The notes under the pieces are model-generated. The model had not been told where the DNA came from. It did not search any database and was given only the letters and a program-made list of their open reading frames with translations. From contig JAIWNN010000012.1 in the NCBI GenBank assembly GCA_020216805.1, positions 1 through 10,000 of the forward strand: a DNA stretch of 10,000 nucleotides, read 5' to 3'. A program made the translations under genes and the position numbers. This document shows, piece by piece, positions 1 to 6,338 of this stretch (position 1 is its first letter; the number at the start of each line of letters is the position of its first letter). Source of the DNA: Desulfarculus sp. (lineage in GTDB: Bacteria; Desulfobacterota; Desulfarculia; Desulfarculales; Desulfarculaceae).

Positions 1-524
1 CGTTCCAGATCCTGACCATGGTCGGCCACCAGGTGGACGCGGTCTGCCCCGGCAAGAAGGCCGGGGAGAGCGTGGCCACGGCGGTGCACGACTTCGACGG
101 CTTCCAGACCTATTCCGAGAAGCGCGGCCACAACTTCGCCATCACCGCCGACTTCGCCGCCGTGAAGGCCCAGGATTACGACGCCCTGGTGCTGCCTGGC
201 GGCCGCTCGCCGGAGTACCTGCGCCTGGACCCGGCGGTGCTGGCCCTGGTCCGGCACTTCGCCGAGGCCAACAAGCCCATCGCCAGCATCTGCCACGGCC
301 AGCAGATCCTAACCGCCGCCGGGGTGGTGGGCGGCCGCACCTGCACCGCCTACCCCGCCGTGCGCCCGGAATTGGAAGCCCAGGGCGCCACCTGGCACGA
401 GGTCAACGCGACCTTCAGCAACGCTTGCGTGGACGCCAACCTCTGCACCGCCCCGGCCTGGCCGGCCCATCCGGAGTGGATGCGCAAGTTCCTGCAAATG
501 CTGGGCAGCAAGATCGAGGCCTGA
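1..524 (+). CDS. DJ-1/PfpI-family protein (type 1 glutamine amidotransferase-like), 5' end cut off
   Basis: The reading frame is already open at the window edge (first full codon at position 3) and ends with TGA at 522-524. The first visible residues, FQILTMVGHQVDAVCPGKKAG, resemble the region just after the N-terminal strand of PfpI-like proteins, so the true start should lie a few dozen codons upstream and the ATG at 18 is internal. The nucleophile elbow ASICHGQQ holds the expected catalytic Cys (codon 291-293), and LPGGRSPEYLR supplies the conserved glycines and an acidic residue. The C-terminal block (NLCTAPAWPAHPEW) is also typical of the family. Known members include cysteine peptidases, chaperones and deglycase-like or glyoxalase-like stress proteins; the sequence does not say which this is. 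No signal peptide can be judged. The gene converges on the minus-strand GAF gene. Family assignment is firm; substrate is unknown. Confidence 0.9.
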   Translation, partial: FQILTMVGHQVDAVCPGKKAGESVATAVHDFDGFQTYSEKRGHNFAITADFAAVKAQDYDALVLPGGRSPEYLRLDPAVLALVRHFAEANKPIASICHGQQILTAAGVVGGRTCTAYPAVRPELEAQGATWHEVNATFSNACVDANLCTAPAWPAHPEWMRKFLQMLGSKIEA

Positions 525-542
525 GCCTCGGCCTCCCTGACG

Positions 543-573
543 GGCGGGGCCGGTCCCGGGGGCCGGCCCCGCC
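543..573. terminator. GC-rich hairpin between convergent genes, possible bidirectional terminator
   Basis: An 11-base perfect inverted repeat (GGCGGGGCCGG at 543-553 with CCGGCCCCGCC at 563-573) encloses a 9-base loop. It lies 19 bases after the stop of the PfpI-family gene and 20 bases from the stop of the opposing GAF gene, the expected place for a shared terminator. There is no T-run on either side, so termination would be non-canonical or Rho-assisted. The hairpin is certain from the sequence; its role is inferred from position. Confidence 0.45.
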
Positions 574-593
574 GCTTGAGCCGGTCACGGCGG

Positions 594-1175
594 CTACTCG
601 TACAGGGTGCGCTTGGCGCGCGGCACCACCGCCGGCCGCAGCACCTTCAGCACCTCGATGGAGTTCTTGTAGGCGTTGCTGATGCGGATGTTGTCCAGGG
701 CCAGGGCGATGATCTCGGCGATGGCCTGCAGGAAGGTCAGCTCGGGGTTGCTGACCTCCCAGGGTTCGGCGCTGTAGAGGCGCAGCACCCCCAGGGGCTT
801 GCCGCGCAGGGTCAGTGGCACGCTGACCAGGGAGCGGATGCCCTCGCGCTTGGCCTCCTCGGGATACTGCAAGCGGGGGTCGTCCTCCACGTTGTAGATC
901 ACCACCGGCCCCTCGCTCAGGGACTCGGCGATGGAGCGGGCCGCGCTCAGCGGGCCCTTGTTGAGGTAGGCTTGACTCAAGCCGTAGGAGCTGGCCACCT
1001 CCAGCTTGCCGCTGCGCCGATTCAGCAGCAGCAGCGCGCAGCCCTTCAGGCTCAGTATCTCGCTCAGGCTCTGCACGATGTGGCGGGCGGCGTCGCCCAT
1101 GTCCTTGACGGAGCTGATGATCTCGCTGATGCGTCCCAGGGTCTGATAATTGATCTCCCGCGTCTTCCTGCGCAT
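594..1175 (-). CDS. Stand-alone GAF-domain protein
   Basis: A 193-residue soluble protein consisting almost entirely of one GAF domain (about residues 25-165). GAF hallmarks visible are the hydrophobic strand GCALLLLNRRSGKLEV (45-60), SYGLSQAYLNKGPL (63-76), the DDPRLQYPEEAKREGIRS stretch (98-115) and the VSVPLTLRGKPLGVLRLYS strands (118-135). A helix follows (about 145-175) and then a short basic tail. No kinase, cyclase, DNA-binding or HD output domain is attached, so it may act by protein-protein interaction or as a small-ligand sensor; the ligand is not predictable. The ATG at 1175 is preceded by a near-perfect ribosome binding site, AAAGGAGG (1188-1181), 5 bases upstream, which settles the start. 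It is a single gene, divergent from the bacteriohemerythrin and convergent with the PfpI-family gene. Domain call is confident; function is open. Confidence 0.88.
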   Translation of the reverse strand: MRRKTREINYQTLGRISEIISSVKDMGDAARHIVQSLSEILSLKGCALLLLNRRSGKLEVASSYGLSQAYLNKGPLSAARSIAESLSEGPVVIYNVEDDPRLQYPEEAKREGIRSLVSVPLTLRGKPLGVLRLYSAEPWEVSNPELTFLQAIAEIIALALDNIRISNAYKNSIEVLKVLRPAVVPRAKRTLYE

Positions 1176-1261
1176 GAAAGCCTCCTTTGGGCCAGGGGTT
1201 GTCCGCTGGCGACGCAGTGACGGCGAGGAAGCCTGGTCTTGGCGGAAGCGGGGGCGCGGAC

Positions 1262-1280
1262 TGATCCGAAGGCCGGATCA
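1262..1280. repeat. Small hairpin in the probable GAF-gene leader
   Basis: TGATCCG (1262-1268) and CGGATCA (1274-1280) form a perfect 7-bp stem with a 5-base loop. If the minus-strand promoter at 1364-1393 is used, the hairpin falls within the 5' untranslated leader of the GAF gene. No match to a riboswitch class was recognised. Confidence 0.4.
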
Positions 1281-1296
1281 AGGGCGCGAAAAACGA

Positions 1297-1315
1297 GGCG
1301 AAAGTCAGATTCGCC
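1297..1315. repeat. Second small hairpin in the probable GAF-gene leader
   Basis: GGCGAA (1297-1302) and TTCGCC (1310-1315) form a perfect 6-bp stem with a 7-base loop. It lies 16 bases from the neighbouring hairpin and in the same inferred leader. A short stem of this size can arise by chance in GC-rich DNA, so a role is only suggested. Confidence 0.35.
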
Positions 1316-1363
1316 GCCATCGGTCCGACGTCAACGGCGGTTCGGGTGTATACCCTATTATTA

Positions 1364-1393
1364 ATTATCCGTTTACTCCCCGACCCTGGTCAA
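1364..1393 (-). promoter_or_regulatory. Candidate sigma70-type promoter for the GAF gene
   Basis: On the minus strand TTGACC (1393-1388) is followed after 18 bases by GATAAT (1369-1364), a 5-of-6 match to each consensus box. It sits in the only AT-rich patch of the intergenic region. Transcription would begin near 1357, giving a leader of about 180 bases before the GAF start at 1175. No experimental support can be read from the sequence. Confidence 0.45.
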
Positions 1394-1413
1394 GGGCCAC
1401 CTGACCTGTTGGG

Positions 1414-1426
1414 CGTCTTTTAGACG
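1414..1426. promoter_or_regulatory. Short palindrome abutting the bacteriohemerythrin -35 box, possible operator
   Basis: CGTCT-TTT-AGACG is a perfect 5+5 inverted repeat with a 3-base centre, ending one base before the candidate -35 hexamer. Its position suits a binding site for a dimeric regulator of the bacteriohemerythrin gene. It is short enough to be chance, and it matches no regulator site recognised here. Confidence 0.3.
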
Positions 1427-1453
1427 TTGCGCGGCGGGTTTTGCTGATATACT
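1427..1453 (+). promoter_or_regulatory. Candidate sigma70-type promoter for bacteriohemerythrin
   Basis: The box TATACT (1448-1453) is a 5-of-6 match to the -10 consensus, in a locally AT-rich stretch. TTGCGC (1427-1432) lies 15 bases upstream as a weaker -35 at a short spacing. Transcription would start near 1460, leaving a leader of roughly 65 bases before the ATG at 1527. Confidence 0.4.
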
Positions 1454-1526
1454 TAGGAATCATTTCTAGCAACAACGAGGCGTGACGCCCCAACGCAACT
1501 CCAAGCTAGGGAAGGAACCGAGCACG

Positions 1527-1934
1527 ATGGCGTTTATAAACTGGAGCGACAAGCTGGAGACCGGAATCGCCAAGGTGGACCAACAACACCAGAAACTGGT
1601 GGCCATGGTCAACGCCCTCTACGAGGCCATGAAGGACGGTTCCGGTCAGGAGGTGCTGGGCAAGGTGTTGACGGGCTTGGTGGACTACACCCGGACTCAT
1701 TTCGCCGCCGAGGAGGCCCTGATGAGCCAGTTCGGCTATCCCGGCCTGGCGGCCCACAAGGCCGAACACGACAAGCTGACCGGCCAGGTGGCGGAGCTTC
1801 AGTCCCAGTTCCAGTCCGGCAAGGCCGCCCTGACCCTCAAGGTGGCCAATTTCCTCAAGGATTGGCTCTCGGGCCACATCCTGGGCGTGGACCAGCAATA
1901 CGCGCCGTTCTTGAAGGCCAAGGGCGTGCGTTAG
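1527..1934 (+). CDS. Bacteriohemerythrin (single-domain, di-iron O2-binding protein)
   Basis: A 135-residue protein that fills a complete hemerythrin fold, with the family's usual N-terminus FINWSDKLETGIAKVDQQHQKL. All seven expected di-iron ligands are present in order: H21, H58, E62, H77, H81, H117 and D122 (motifs HFAAEE, HKAEH, HILGVD). Such proteins reversibly bind O2 in the cytoplasm and serve O2 storage, delivery or detoxification; no membrane segment or signalling domain is attached. The ATG at 1527 was chosen because the family starts at this motif and AGGGAAGGA lies about 10 bases upstream. A longer frame from a GTG at 1482 would add 15 residues unlike the family. It is a single-gene unit, divergent from the GAF gene. 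Fold and ligands are clear; the physiological role is inferred from the family. Confidence 0.95.
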   Translation: MAFINWSDKLETGIAKVDQQHQKLVAMVNALYEAMKDGSGQEVLGKVLTGLVDYTRTHFAAEEALMSQFGYPGLAAHKAEHDKLTGQVAELQSQFQSGKAALTLKVANFLKDWLSGHILGVDQQYAPFLKAKGVR

Positions 1935-1959
1935 GCTCGGTTCAGGCTTGACGCGAATA

Positions 1960-2027
1960 GGGCGGGGATAAGCCCCGCCCCTACGAAGAACGTGACTTCT
2001 TCAGGTAGGGGGGGGTTATCCCCGCCC
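1960..2027. repeat. 68-base imperfect palindrome, REP/MITE-like dispersed element candidate
   Basis: The outer arms GGGCGGGGATAA (1960-1971) and TTATCCCCGCCC (2016-2027) are perfect 12-base inverted repeats. The inner part continues with mismatches (GCCCCGCCCCTAC at 1972-1984 against GTAGGGGGGGG at 2005-2015) and closes with a perfect stem, GAAGAA (1985-1990) and TTCTTC (1997-2002), around a 6-base loop. The left arm alone can also fold (GGGCGGGG 1960-1967 with CCCCGCCC 1973-1980). It lies between the convergent bacteriohemerythrin and HdrD-like genes, 26 bases after the first stop, so it may also act as a bidirectional terminator. Its design resembles intergenic palindromic repeats dispersed in many bacterial genomes; only one copy is visible here. 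Confidence 0.6.
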
Positions 2028-2090
2028 GTCTTGTCTCACCGGACGCCTGGCTCCCCGCCAGAACCGGAGGGCCGGCCGCCAGGAATCAGG

Positions 2091-3233
2091 CTACAGGCAC
2101 TCGGCCGCCATCTCGGCCAGGTCCATCACCGCGATCTTCTCGTCCAGGTTCTCGCCCTTGGCGCTGTCGGTGAACATGTTGATGCAGTAGGGGCAGGCGG
2201 TGGCCAGCACCTGGGCGCCCTTGGCGTCGGCCTCGCGGATCTTGTGGGTGCTGAAGCGCTGCTCGGGCTCGGCCTCCATCCACAGCCGGCCGCCGCCGCC
2301 GCCGCAGCACATGGACAGGTTGCGGCAGCGGTCGAACTCCATCACCTCGGCGCCCATGGCCTGCAAGAGGGCGCGGGGGGCGTCGTAGACCTTGGTGTGG
2401 CGGCCCAGGTAGCAGGGGTCGTGGTAGATGGCCTTCTTGCCCAGGGGTTTCGTGAACTTCAGCTTGCCCTCGGCCGCCAGTTGCTCCAGCAGCTGGGTGT
2501 AGTGCACCACCTCGAACTCGCCGCCGAACTCGGGGTATTCCTGGGTGAAGGTGGCAAAGCAGTGGGGGCTGGTGGTGATGATCTTCTTGACGCCCTTGCC
2601 CTGGAACAGCTCGATGTTCTTTTGCACCAGGCCGCCGAACTGCTCCTCGTCGCCCATCTTGCGCAGGGTCTCGCCGCAGCAGGACTCCTCGTTGCCGATG
2701 ATGCCGAAGCTGACGCCGGCCGCCTTGAGCACCTTGTTCAGGGCCCGGGCGATGGCCTGGGAGCGGGGGTCGTAGGCCGAGGTGCAGCAGACGCTGAGGA
2801 AGTACTCGGTGCCGGCCTCGAAGCGGGGCACGTCCTGGCCCTCGGTCCATTTCTCGCGCTTGTCGCGGTCCTCGGACCAGGGATTGCCCTTGGAGTGGAT
2901 GGAGCCCATGATGGTGCGCAGCATCTGGGGGCCGCCGCCGCTCTCGGCGATCATGGCGCGCATGGCCCGCACCACGTCGATGATGGCCACGCCGCGGGGG
3001 CAGTTCTCCACGCAGAGCCGGCAGGTGGTGCAGGCGTAGAGGATCTCGTCGGACTCGAAGCCCTCCAGGCCCATCTGGCCCATACGGATCAGGTTGCGGG
3101 TGCGGAAGGGCGAATCCACCGCGGGCCAGGGGCACAGGCCGGAGCAGAGGCCGCATTGCATGCACTGATAGAGAGTGTCGCTCCCCATGGCGGCGATGGC
3201 CTGGGAGACCTCCAGGAAGGGCGTGACGGACAT
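2091..3233 (-). CDS. HdrD/DsrK-like iron-sulfur oxidoreductase with two [4Fe-4S] motifs and two CCG domains
   Basis: A 380-residue soluble electron-transfer protein of the heterodisulfide-reductase family, with HdrC-like and HdrB-like parts in one chain. Two ferredoxin-type motifs CxxCxxCxxxCP are intact (C24/27/30/34 and C68/71/74/78). The first CCG domain has C149-C150, C185-C186-G and C225, with the terminal CxxC reduced to SPHC. The second is canonical (C274, C309-C310-G311, C347 and C350), matching CX34CCGX35CxxC. Relatives (HdrD, DsrK, HmcF, TmcB, GlcF) pass electrons between a quinone or membrane partner and a disulfide or organic substrate; the partner here is not encoded nearby. No transmembrane segment is visible. 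The ATG at 3233 fits the domain start and has AAGGAG (3249-3244) 10 bases upstream. A longer frame to 3407 would add 58 non-family residues and swallow the promoter. Family is certain; the reaction is unknown. Confidence 0.93.
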   Translation of the reverse strand: MSVTPFLEVSQAIAAMGSDTLYQCMQCGLCSGLCPWPAVDSPFRTRNLIRMGQMGLEGFESDEILYACTTCRLCVENCPRGVAIIDVVRAMRAMIAESGGGPQMLRTIMGSIHSKGNPWSEDRDKREKWTEGQDVPRFEAGTEYFLSVCCTSAYDPRSQAIARALNKVLKAAGVSFGIIGNEESCCGETLRKMGDEEQFGGLVQKNIELFQGKGVKKIITTSPHCFATFTQEYPEFGGEFEVVHYTQLLEQLAAEGKLKFTKPLGKKAIYHDPCYLGRHTKVYDAPRALLQAMGAEVMEFDRCRNLSMCCGGGGGRLWMEAEPEQRFSTHKIREADAKGAQVLATACPYCINMFTDSAKGENLDEKIAVMDLAEMAAECL

Positions 3234-3327
3234 GGCAGCATAACTCCTTGTCAATAATGGCATCAAGGCAGGGTCTCCCCCAGGGGGCCCCGGCCACGCG
3301 TGCTGGGTTGTACGGGTCGCCGCAACA

Positions 3328-3356
3328 TCCTTAGCAGCCTGGCGGGTGGGTGTCAA
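3328..3356 (-). promoter_or_regulatory. Candidate promoter for the HdrD-like gene
   Basis: A perfect -35 consensus TTGACA lies on the minus strand at 3356-3351. At 17-18 bases it is followed by a poor -10 region (TAAGGA/AAGGAT, 3333-3327). It is 95-125 bases upstream of the ATG at 3233. The strong -35 is visible; the weak -10 keeps confidence low. Confidence 0.35.
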
Positions 3357-3420
3357 GCCGCTAGTTACCGAATGCACTAGGGAGTGACTGGGAATGGGGT
3401 GGGGCAAGCCCGTCGCGGCG

Positions 3421-3960
3421 TCAGCCCTGGCGACAGAGTCGACGGAAGACCAGGAGCGCCTCGGGGATCAGCGAACGCACCACCGCCGCCGGCTCGACGG
3501 CTAGGCGGCGCTCCAGGTCATGGTAGCGGCCGTAGGCGCGGGTCAGCTCCGGGACCAGGGGCGAGAACTCGGCCTGGATCTCCAGCGGGCGCATGGCCAG
3601 GTCCACGATGGGGTAGGCCTCGGCCGCCACCCCGCGCACCCAGCCCAGACGGCGCATCAGGTCGAAGCGCACCTGGTCGGCCAGGAACAGGAAGGCGTCC
3701 AGGGCCTCGACCTTGGGCTTGGCCTCCAGATAGGAGAAACGCTCGCCCGCGCCCCAGCCCCGCACCCCCAGCACCACGTCGTAGAGGGCCAGGGTGGCCT
3801 CGTGGCCCAACTCGGCCAACAGGGCCAGGACCGGGTCGGGCAGGTCGCTGAACCGGGTCTCGGCCTGGGGCCGATAGCCCACCTTCTGCTCCCAGCGCCC
3901 AAAGGCCTGGGCCGCCGCCCGCCGCCGGCGGGTGTCCCACAAATTGACCAGTTCGCCCAT
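3421..3960 (-). CDS. Unrecognised 179-residue protein, last gene of the glgA-kinase cluster
   Basis: No family was recognised. The protein is predicted from composition to be soluble and largely helical. It has a very basic patch near the N-terminus (DTRRRRAAAQAFGRWEQKVGY, about residues 9-29), a short loop rich in Gly and Trp (VRGWGAGERFSYLEAKPKVE), and alternating hydrophobic and charged helices up to the C-terminus. There is no signal peptide, transmembrane segment, Cys cluster or obvious catalytic motif. Its codon use matches the neighbouring real genes and it fills its frame cleanly from ATG (3960) to TGA (3421). It begins 18 bases after the histidine kinase ends, with only a weak GAGGGC ribosome binding site, so it is probably co-transcribed and partly coupled. 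A role as a partner or regulator of the kinase is a guess from position only. Confidence 0.75.
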   Translation of the reverse strand: MGELVNLWDTRRRRAAAQAFGRWEQKVGYRPQAETRFSDLPDPVLALLAELGHEATLALYDVVLGVRGWGAGERFSYLEAKPKVEALDAFLFLADQVRFDLMRRLGWVRGVAAEAYPIVDLAMRPLEIQAEFSPLVPELTRAYGRYHDLERRLAVEPAAVVRSLIPEALLVFRRLCRQG

Positions 3961-3978
3961 GCCCTCGCCCTGGCCCGC

Positions 3979-6333
3979 CTATTTCAGGTAGGCCCGGCCC
4001 TCCTCGGCCGCCGGTAGGGTGACCAGGAAGCTGGCCCCCTCACCCTCGCGGTTGTGCAGCTCCACCTGGCCAAAGTGGCGGGTGACGATCTTGTGGACGA
4101 TGGAAAGCCCCAGACCGGACCCGCTGTCCTTGGTGGTGAAAAACGGATTGAAGATGTTATGGATCACTTCCATGGCGATGCCGCCGCCGGTGTCGGAGAC
4201 CTCGCCGGCCACGAACTGCTTGCCCTCGCGCACCACCGCGAAGGTGCGCAGGGTAAGCTGCTTGACCGGGCGTCCCGCCATGGCCTGCAACGCGTTGAGG
4301 TAGATGTTGAGGAACACGTGCTTGATCTGGCGCTCGTCGCAGAAGACCCGGGGCAGATCCTTGCCGTAGCGCCGGCTGATGCTCACCCCGCCCTCCTCCA
4401 CCTCCCGGGCCATGAACTCCAGGGCCGAATCCATGATCAGGTTCAGGTCGTGCTCCTCGAAGTGGTTGCGGGCGTCGGTGGAGAAGTCCAGCATCTCGTT
4501 GAGGGTGCGTTCCAGCCGCGTGACCTCCTCGATGATCACGTCCAGGTAGGGGGTGATATTGGAATCGTCGCCGACCTTCTTGCGGATGCGGCGGGTGAAG
4601 CCGCCGATGCTGACCAGGGGGTTGCGGATCTCGTGGGCCACTCCGGCCGCCACCTCGCCCAGGGCGGCCAGCTTATCCGCCTCCAGCAGACGGTTGCGCA
4701 TCTGGGCCAGCTCCCGGTTGGCGGTCTCCAGGTTGTGGTAAAGCCGGCTGGTCTCCATCGCCAGGCCGCCCTGGTTGGCCAGCATGCCCAAAAGCTTGAG
4801 GTCGCGCTCGACGATGGGCCGTCCGCTGATCGCGTTGTTGACCAACAGCACCCCCACCACCTTGTTTTTGGCCAGCATCGGCACGATGGCCAGGGGATGG
4901 GGCCCCATGGCCTTGACCACCTCGGGCCGCAGGTGGGGGGCGCGGGTGGGGTCCTCCACCAACATCGCCCGCCGTTCCGGGACGTTGTGCTCCATGGCCC
5001 GCTCGGCCTCGGCCAGGCTGAACTCCAGCTCGGCCAGGGCGGGATCGCTCAGCTCGGGCCGCAGGCCGCGCTGCTCCCGCAGCTCGTTCAGGGACCGGGT
5101 CAACTCCATGGGCAGAGGCCCCAGGCTGGCCTTGGTGGTCTCGGCCAGGGGGCGCAGGGTCTGGCGCTCCTCGTCGGCCAAAAACAGCACCACCCGGTCG
5201 TGGTCCAGTCCGGCCGGATGCACCACCGCCCGCAGGATGATGGCCACTGTGAGGTTGAAGTCCACCGTGGTCATCAATACGGTGCTAACCTCGAACAACG
5301 TGGCCAGATCATTGACCATTTCCTCATTGCGCTGGGCCAGGTCCTCGACCTTCTGAAAGGTCAGGGCGTTCTCCAGGGCCGGGGAGACCATGGAGGCCAT
5401 GGTGGCCAGCAGGTTGCGCTCGTCGGGGCCGAAGCCGGGCTGCTGGCCGGCCTCCAGCACCACCTTGTCAAAGACGCAGAGATGGCCCTCGTAGTGGCCC
5501 TTGAAGCTCAGGGGCACGCACAGCCCCTGGCGGGGGACCCGGCCGTCGTCGAGCTCTGCGGCGGGGCAGGTCTCGCCCTCGCGTTGGCCGGCCTTGATGG
5601 CGCAATAGTCGCGGCAGCCATGCTCGCCCTGGCACCCGGCCGGAATCTGGCCGAAGGTGGCCCGCAAGGCGCGGCGGTCGCTGTTGTTGCCGGAGACGCT
5701 GATCAGGCCGCCCTTGGCCACCAAGAGCTTGGCGCAGATGCTCACCACCACGTTCAGCAGCTCGTCCAGCTCGATGGTGGAGACCGCCGCCCGGCCCAGG
5801 TCGGAGAGCACGTTCAATTCGGCGATGCGCTTTTTGGATTCCAGGTAGAGCCGGGAATTGCGGATGCTGCCGGCCATCTCGCGGCAGATCATCTGCAACA
5901 GGCGCAGGTCGCCGTCGGGCAGGCTGCGCTGGGCCGGAAAGATCAAGAGCAAGACGCCATAGAGGCGGTTGTCGTCCATCACCGGCAACAGCGCTGCCAA
6001 CTCACCGGGGGCGCAGAGGTTTTCCAGCACCTGGTCGCCGCATCGGGGCGGCACCCGCACCAGTTGGGGTTCGCGGCGCAAGGCCACCTCGCCCACCCGA
6101 CCCTGGCCGAACTCCTGGGGCAGCAGCTCGACGGTGGGCTGGTCCTTGGGCCAGGAGTTGGCCTTGACCAGGCTGCTGCGAGCCGATTCCTGAATGAACA
6201 AGACGCTCTGGCGCGATTGGTAATGGCTGTGCAGCACTCCCAGGATGGTGTCCAGGCGCTCGCCCACGTCCACGGTGGAGTTGGCGATCTCCACCACATG
6301 GGCCAAGACCTCGAAATGGCTGTCCAGCGGCAT
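3979..6333 (-). CDS. Soluble hybrid-free histidine kinase with three GAF domains
   Basis: A 784-residue cytoplasmic sensor kinase without membrane segments. In order: GAF 1 (about 10-160), GAF 2 (about 170-325), GAF 3 (about 340-530), a short coiled linker, a HisKA dimerisation domain with H-box AAGVAHEIRNPLVSIGGF (phospho-acceptor H567, CAC at 4635-4633), and an ATPase domain with N-box NIYLNALQA (N676), G1 DTGGGI (D714), F-box FNPFF and G2 GSGLGLS. The H-box is of the NtrB-like type. GAF 2 carries four closely spaced cysteines (C234, C240, C244, C256), possibly a metal or redox site. The ATG at 6333 was chosen because it begins the first GAF and sits 5 bases after glgA's stop. An upstream extension would read through glgA in another frame. 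No clear ribosome binding site is visible, so translational coupling to glgA is likely. No receiver domain is fused; its regulator partner is unknown. Confidence 0.93.
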   Translation of the reverse strand: MPLDSHFEVLAHVVEIANSTVDVGERLDTILGVLHSHYQSRQSVLFIQESARSSLVKANSWPKDQPTVELLPQEFGQGRVGEVALRREPQLVRVPPRCGDQVLENLCAPGELAALLPVMDDNRLYGVLLLIFPAQRSLPDGDLRLLQMICREMAGSIRNSRLYLESKKRIAELNVLSDLGRAAVSTIELDELLNVVVSICAKLLVAKGGLISVSGNNSDRRALRATFGQIPAGCQGEHGCRDYCAIKAGQREGETCPAAELDDGRVPRQGLCVPLSFKGHYEGHLCVFDKVVLEAGQQPGFGPDERNLLATMASMVSPALENALTFQKVEDLAQRNEEMVNDLATLFEVSTVLMTTVDFNLTVAIILRAVVHPAGLDHDRVVLFLADEERQTLRPLAETTKASLGPLPMELTRSLNELREQRGLRPELSDPALAELEFSLAEAERAMEHNVPERRAMLVEDPTRAPHLRPEVVKAMGPHPLAIVPMLAKNKVVGVLLVNNAISGRPIVERDLKLLGMLANQGGLAMETSRLYHNLETANRELAQMRNRLLEADKLAALGEVAAGVAHEIRNPLVSIGGFTRRIRKKVGDDSNITPYLDVIIEEVTRLERTLNEMLDFSTDARNHFEEHDLNLIMDSALEFMAREVEEGGVSISRRYGKDLPRVFCDERQIKHVFLNIYLNALQAMAGRPVKQLTLRTFAVVREGKQFVAGEVSDTGGGIAMEVIHNIFNPFFTTKDSGSGLGLSIVHKIVTRHFGQVELHNREGEGASFLVTLPAAEEGRAYLK

Positions 6334-6338
6334 GGCGG

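Larger units (their letters stand above)
1176..1526. other. Divergent intergenic regulatory region between the GAF gene and bacteriohemerythrin
   Basis: This 351-base stretch has no convincing coding capacity. It holds the GAF ribosome binding site (1181-1188), two small perfect hairpins in the probable GAF leader (1262-1280 and 1297-1315), an AT-rich core (about 1349-1375) containing a minus-strand promoter candidate, a 13-base palindrome (1414-1426), a plus-strand promoter candidate (1427-1453) and the bacteriohemerythrin ribosome binding site (about 1508-1516). An open frame runs into the left part from the GAF gene side, but its codon pattern and content are unlike a protein. The region therefore reads as control DNA for two divergent genes. 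Confidence 0.6.

Noticed and set aside
415..1320. Long open frame on the minus strand overlapping the GAF gene and the PfpI-family gene
   Set aside because: Its product is rich in Arg, Gly, Pro and Gln as expected of a shifted frame in GC-rich DNA. It overlaps a clear GAF protein with a strong ribosome binding site.
1176..1357. Known riboswitch such as cyclic-di-GMP or cobalamin in the GAF leader
   Set aside because: No recognisable conserved core sequence of these classes is present; only short generic hairpins were seen.
1992..3257. 421-codon open frame on the plus strand opposite the HdrD-like gene
   Set aside because: Antisense shadow with a low-complexity Leu/Gly/Ala/His product; the opposite strand encodes all expected Fe-S cysteines.
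3361..3380. CTAGT/ACTAG inverted repeat as terminator of the 3421-3960 gene
   Set aside because: The stem is only five base pairs with a 10-base loop and no T-run on the relevant strand.
3234..3407. N-terminal extension of the HdrD-like protein
   Set aside because: The 58 extra residues show no family similarity, and a ribosome binding site precedes the ATG at 3233.
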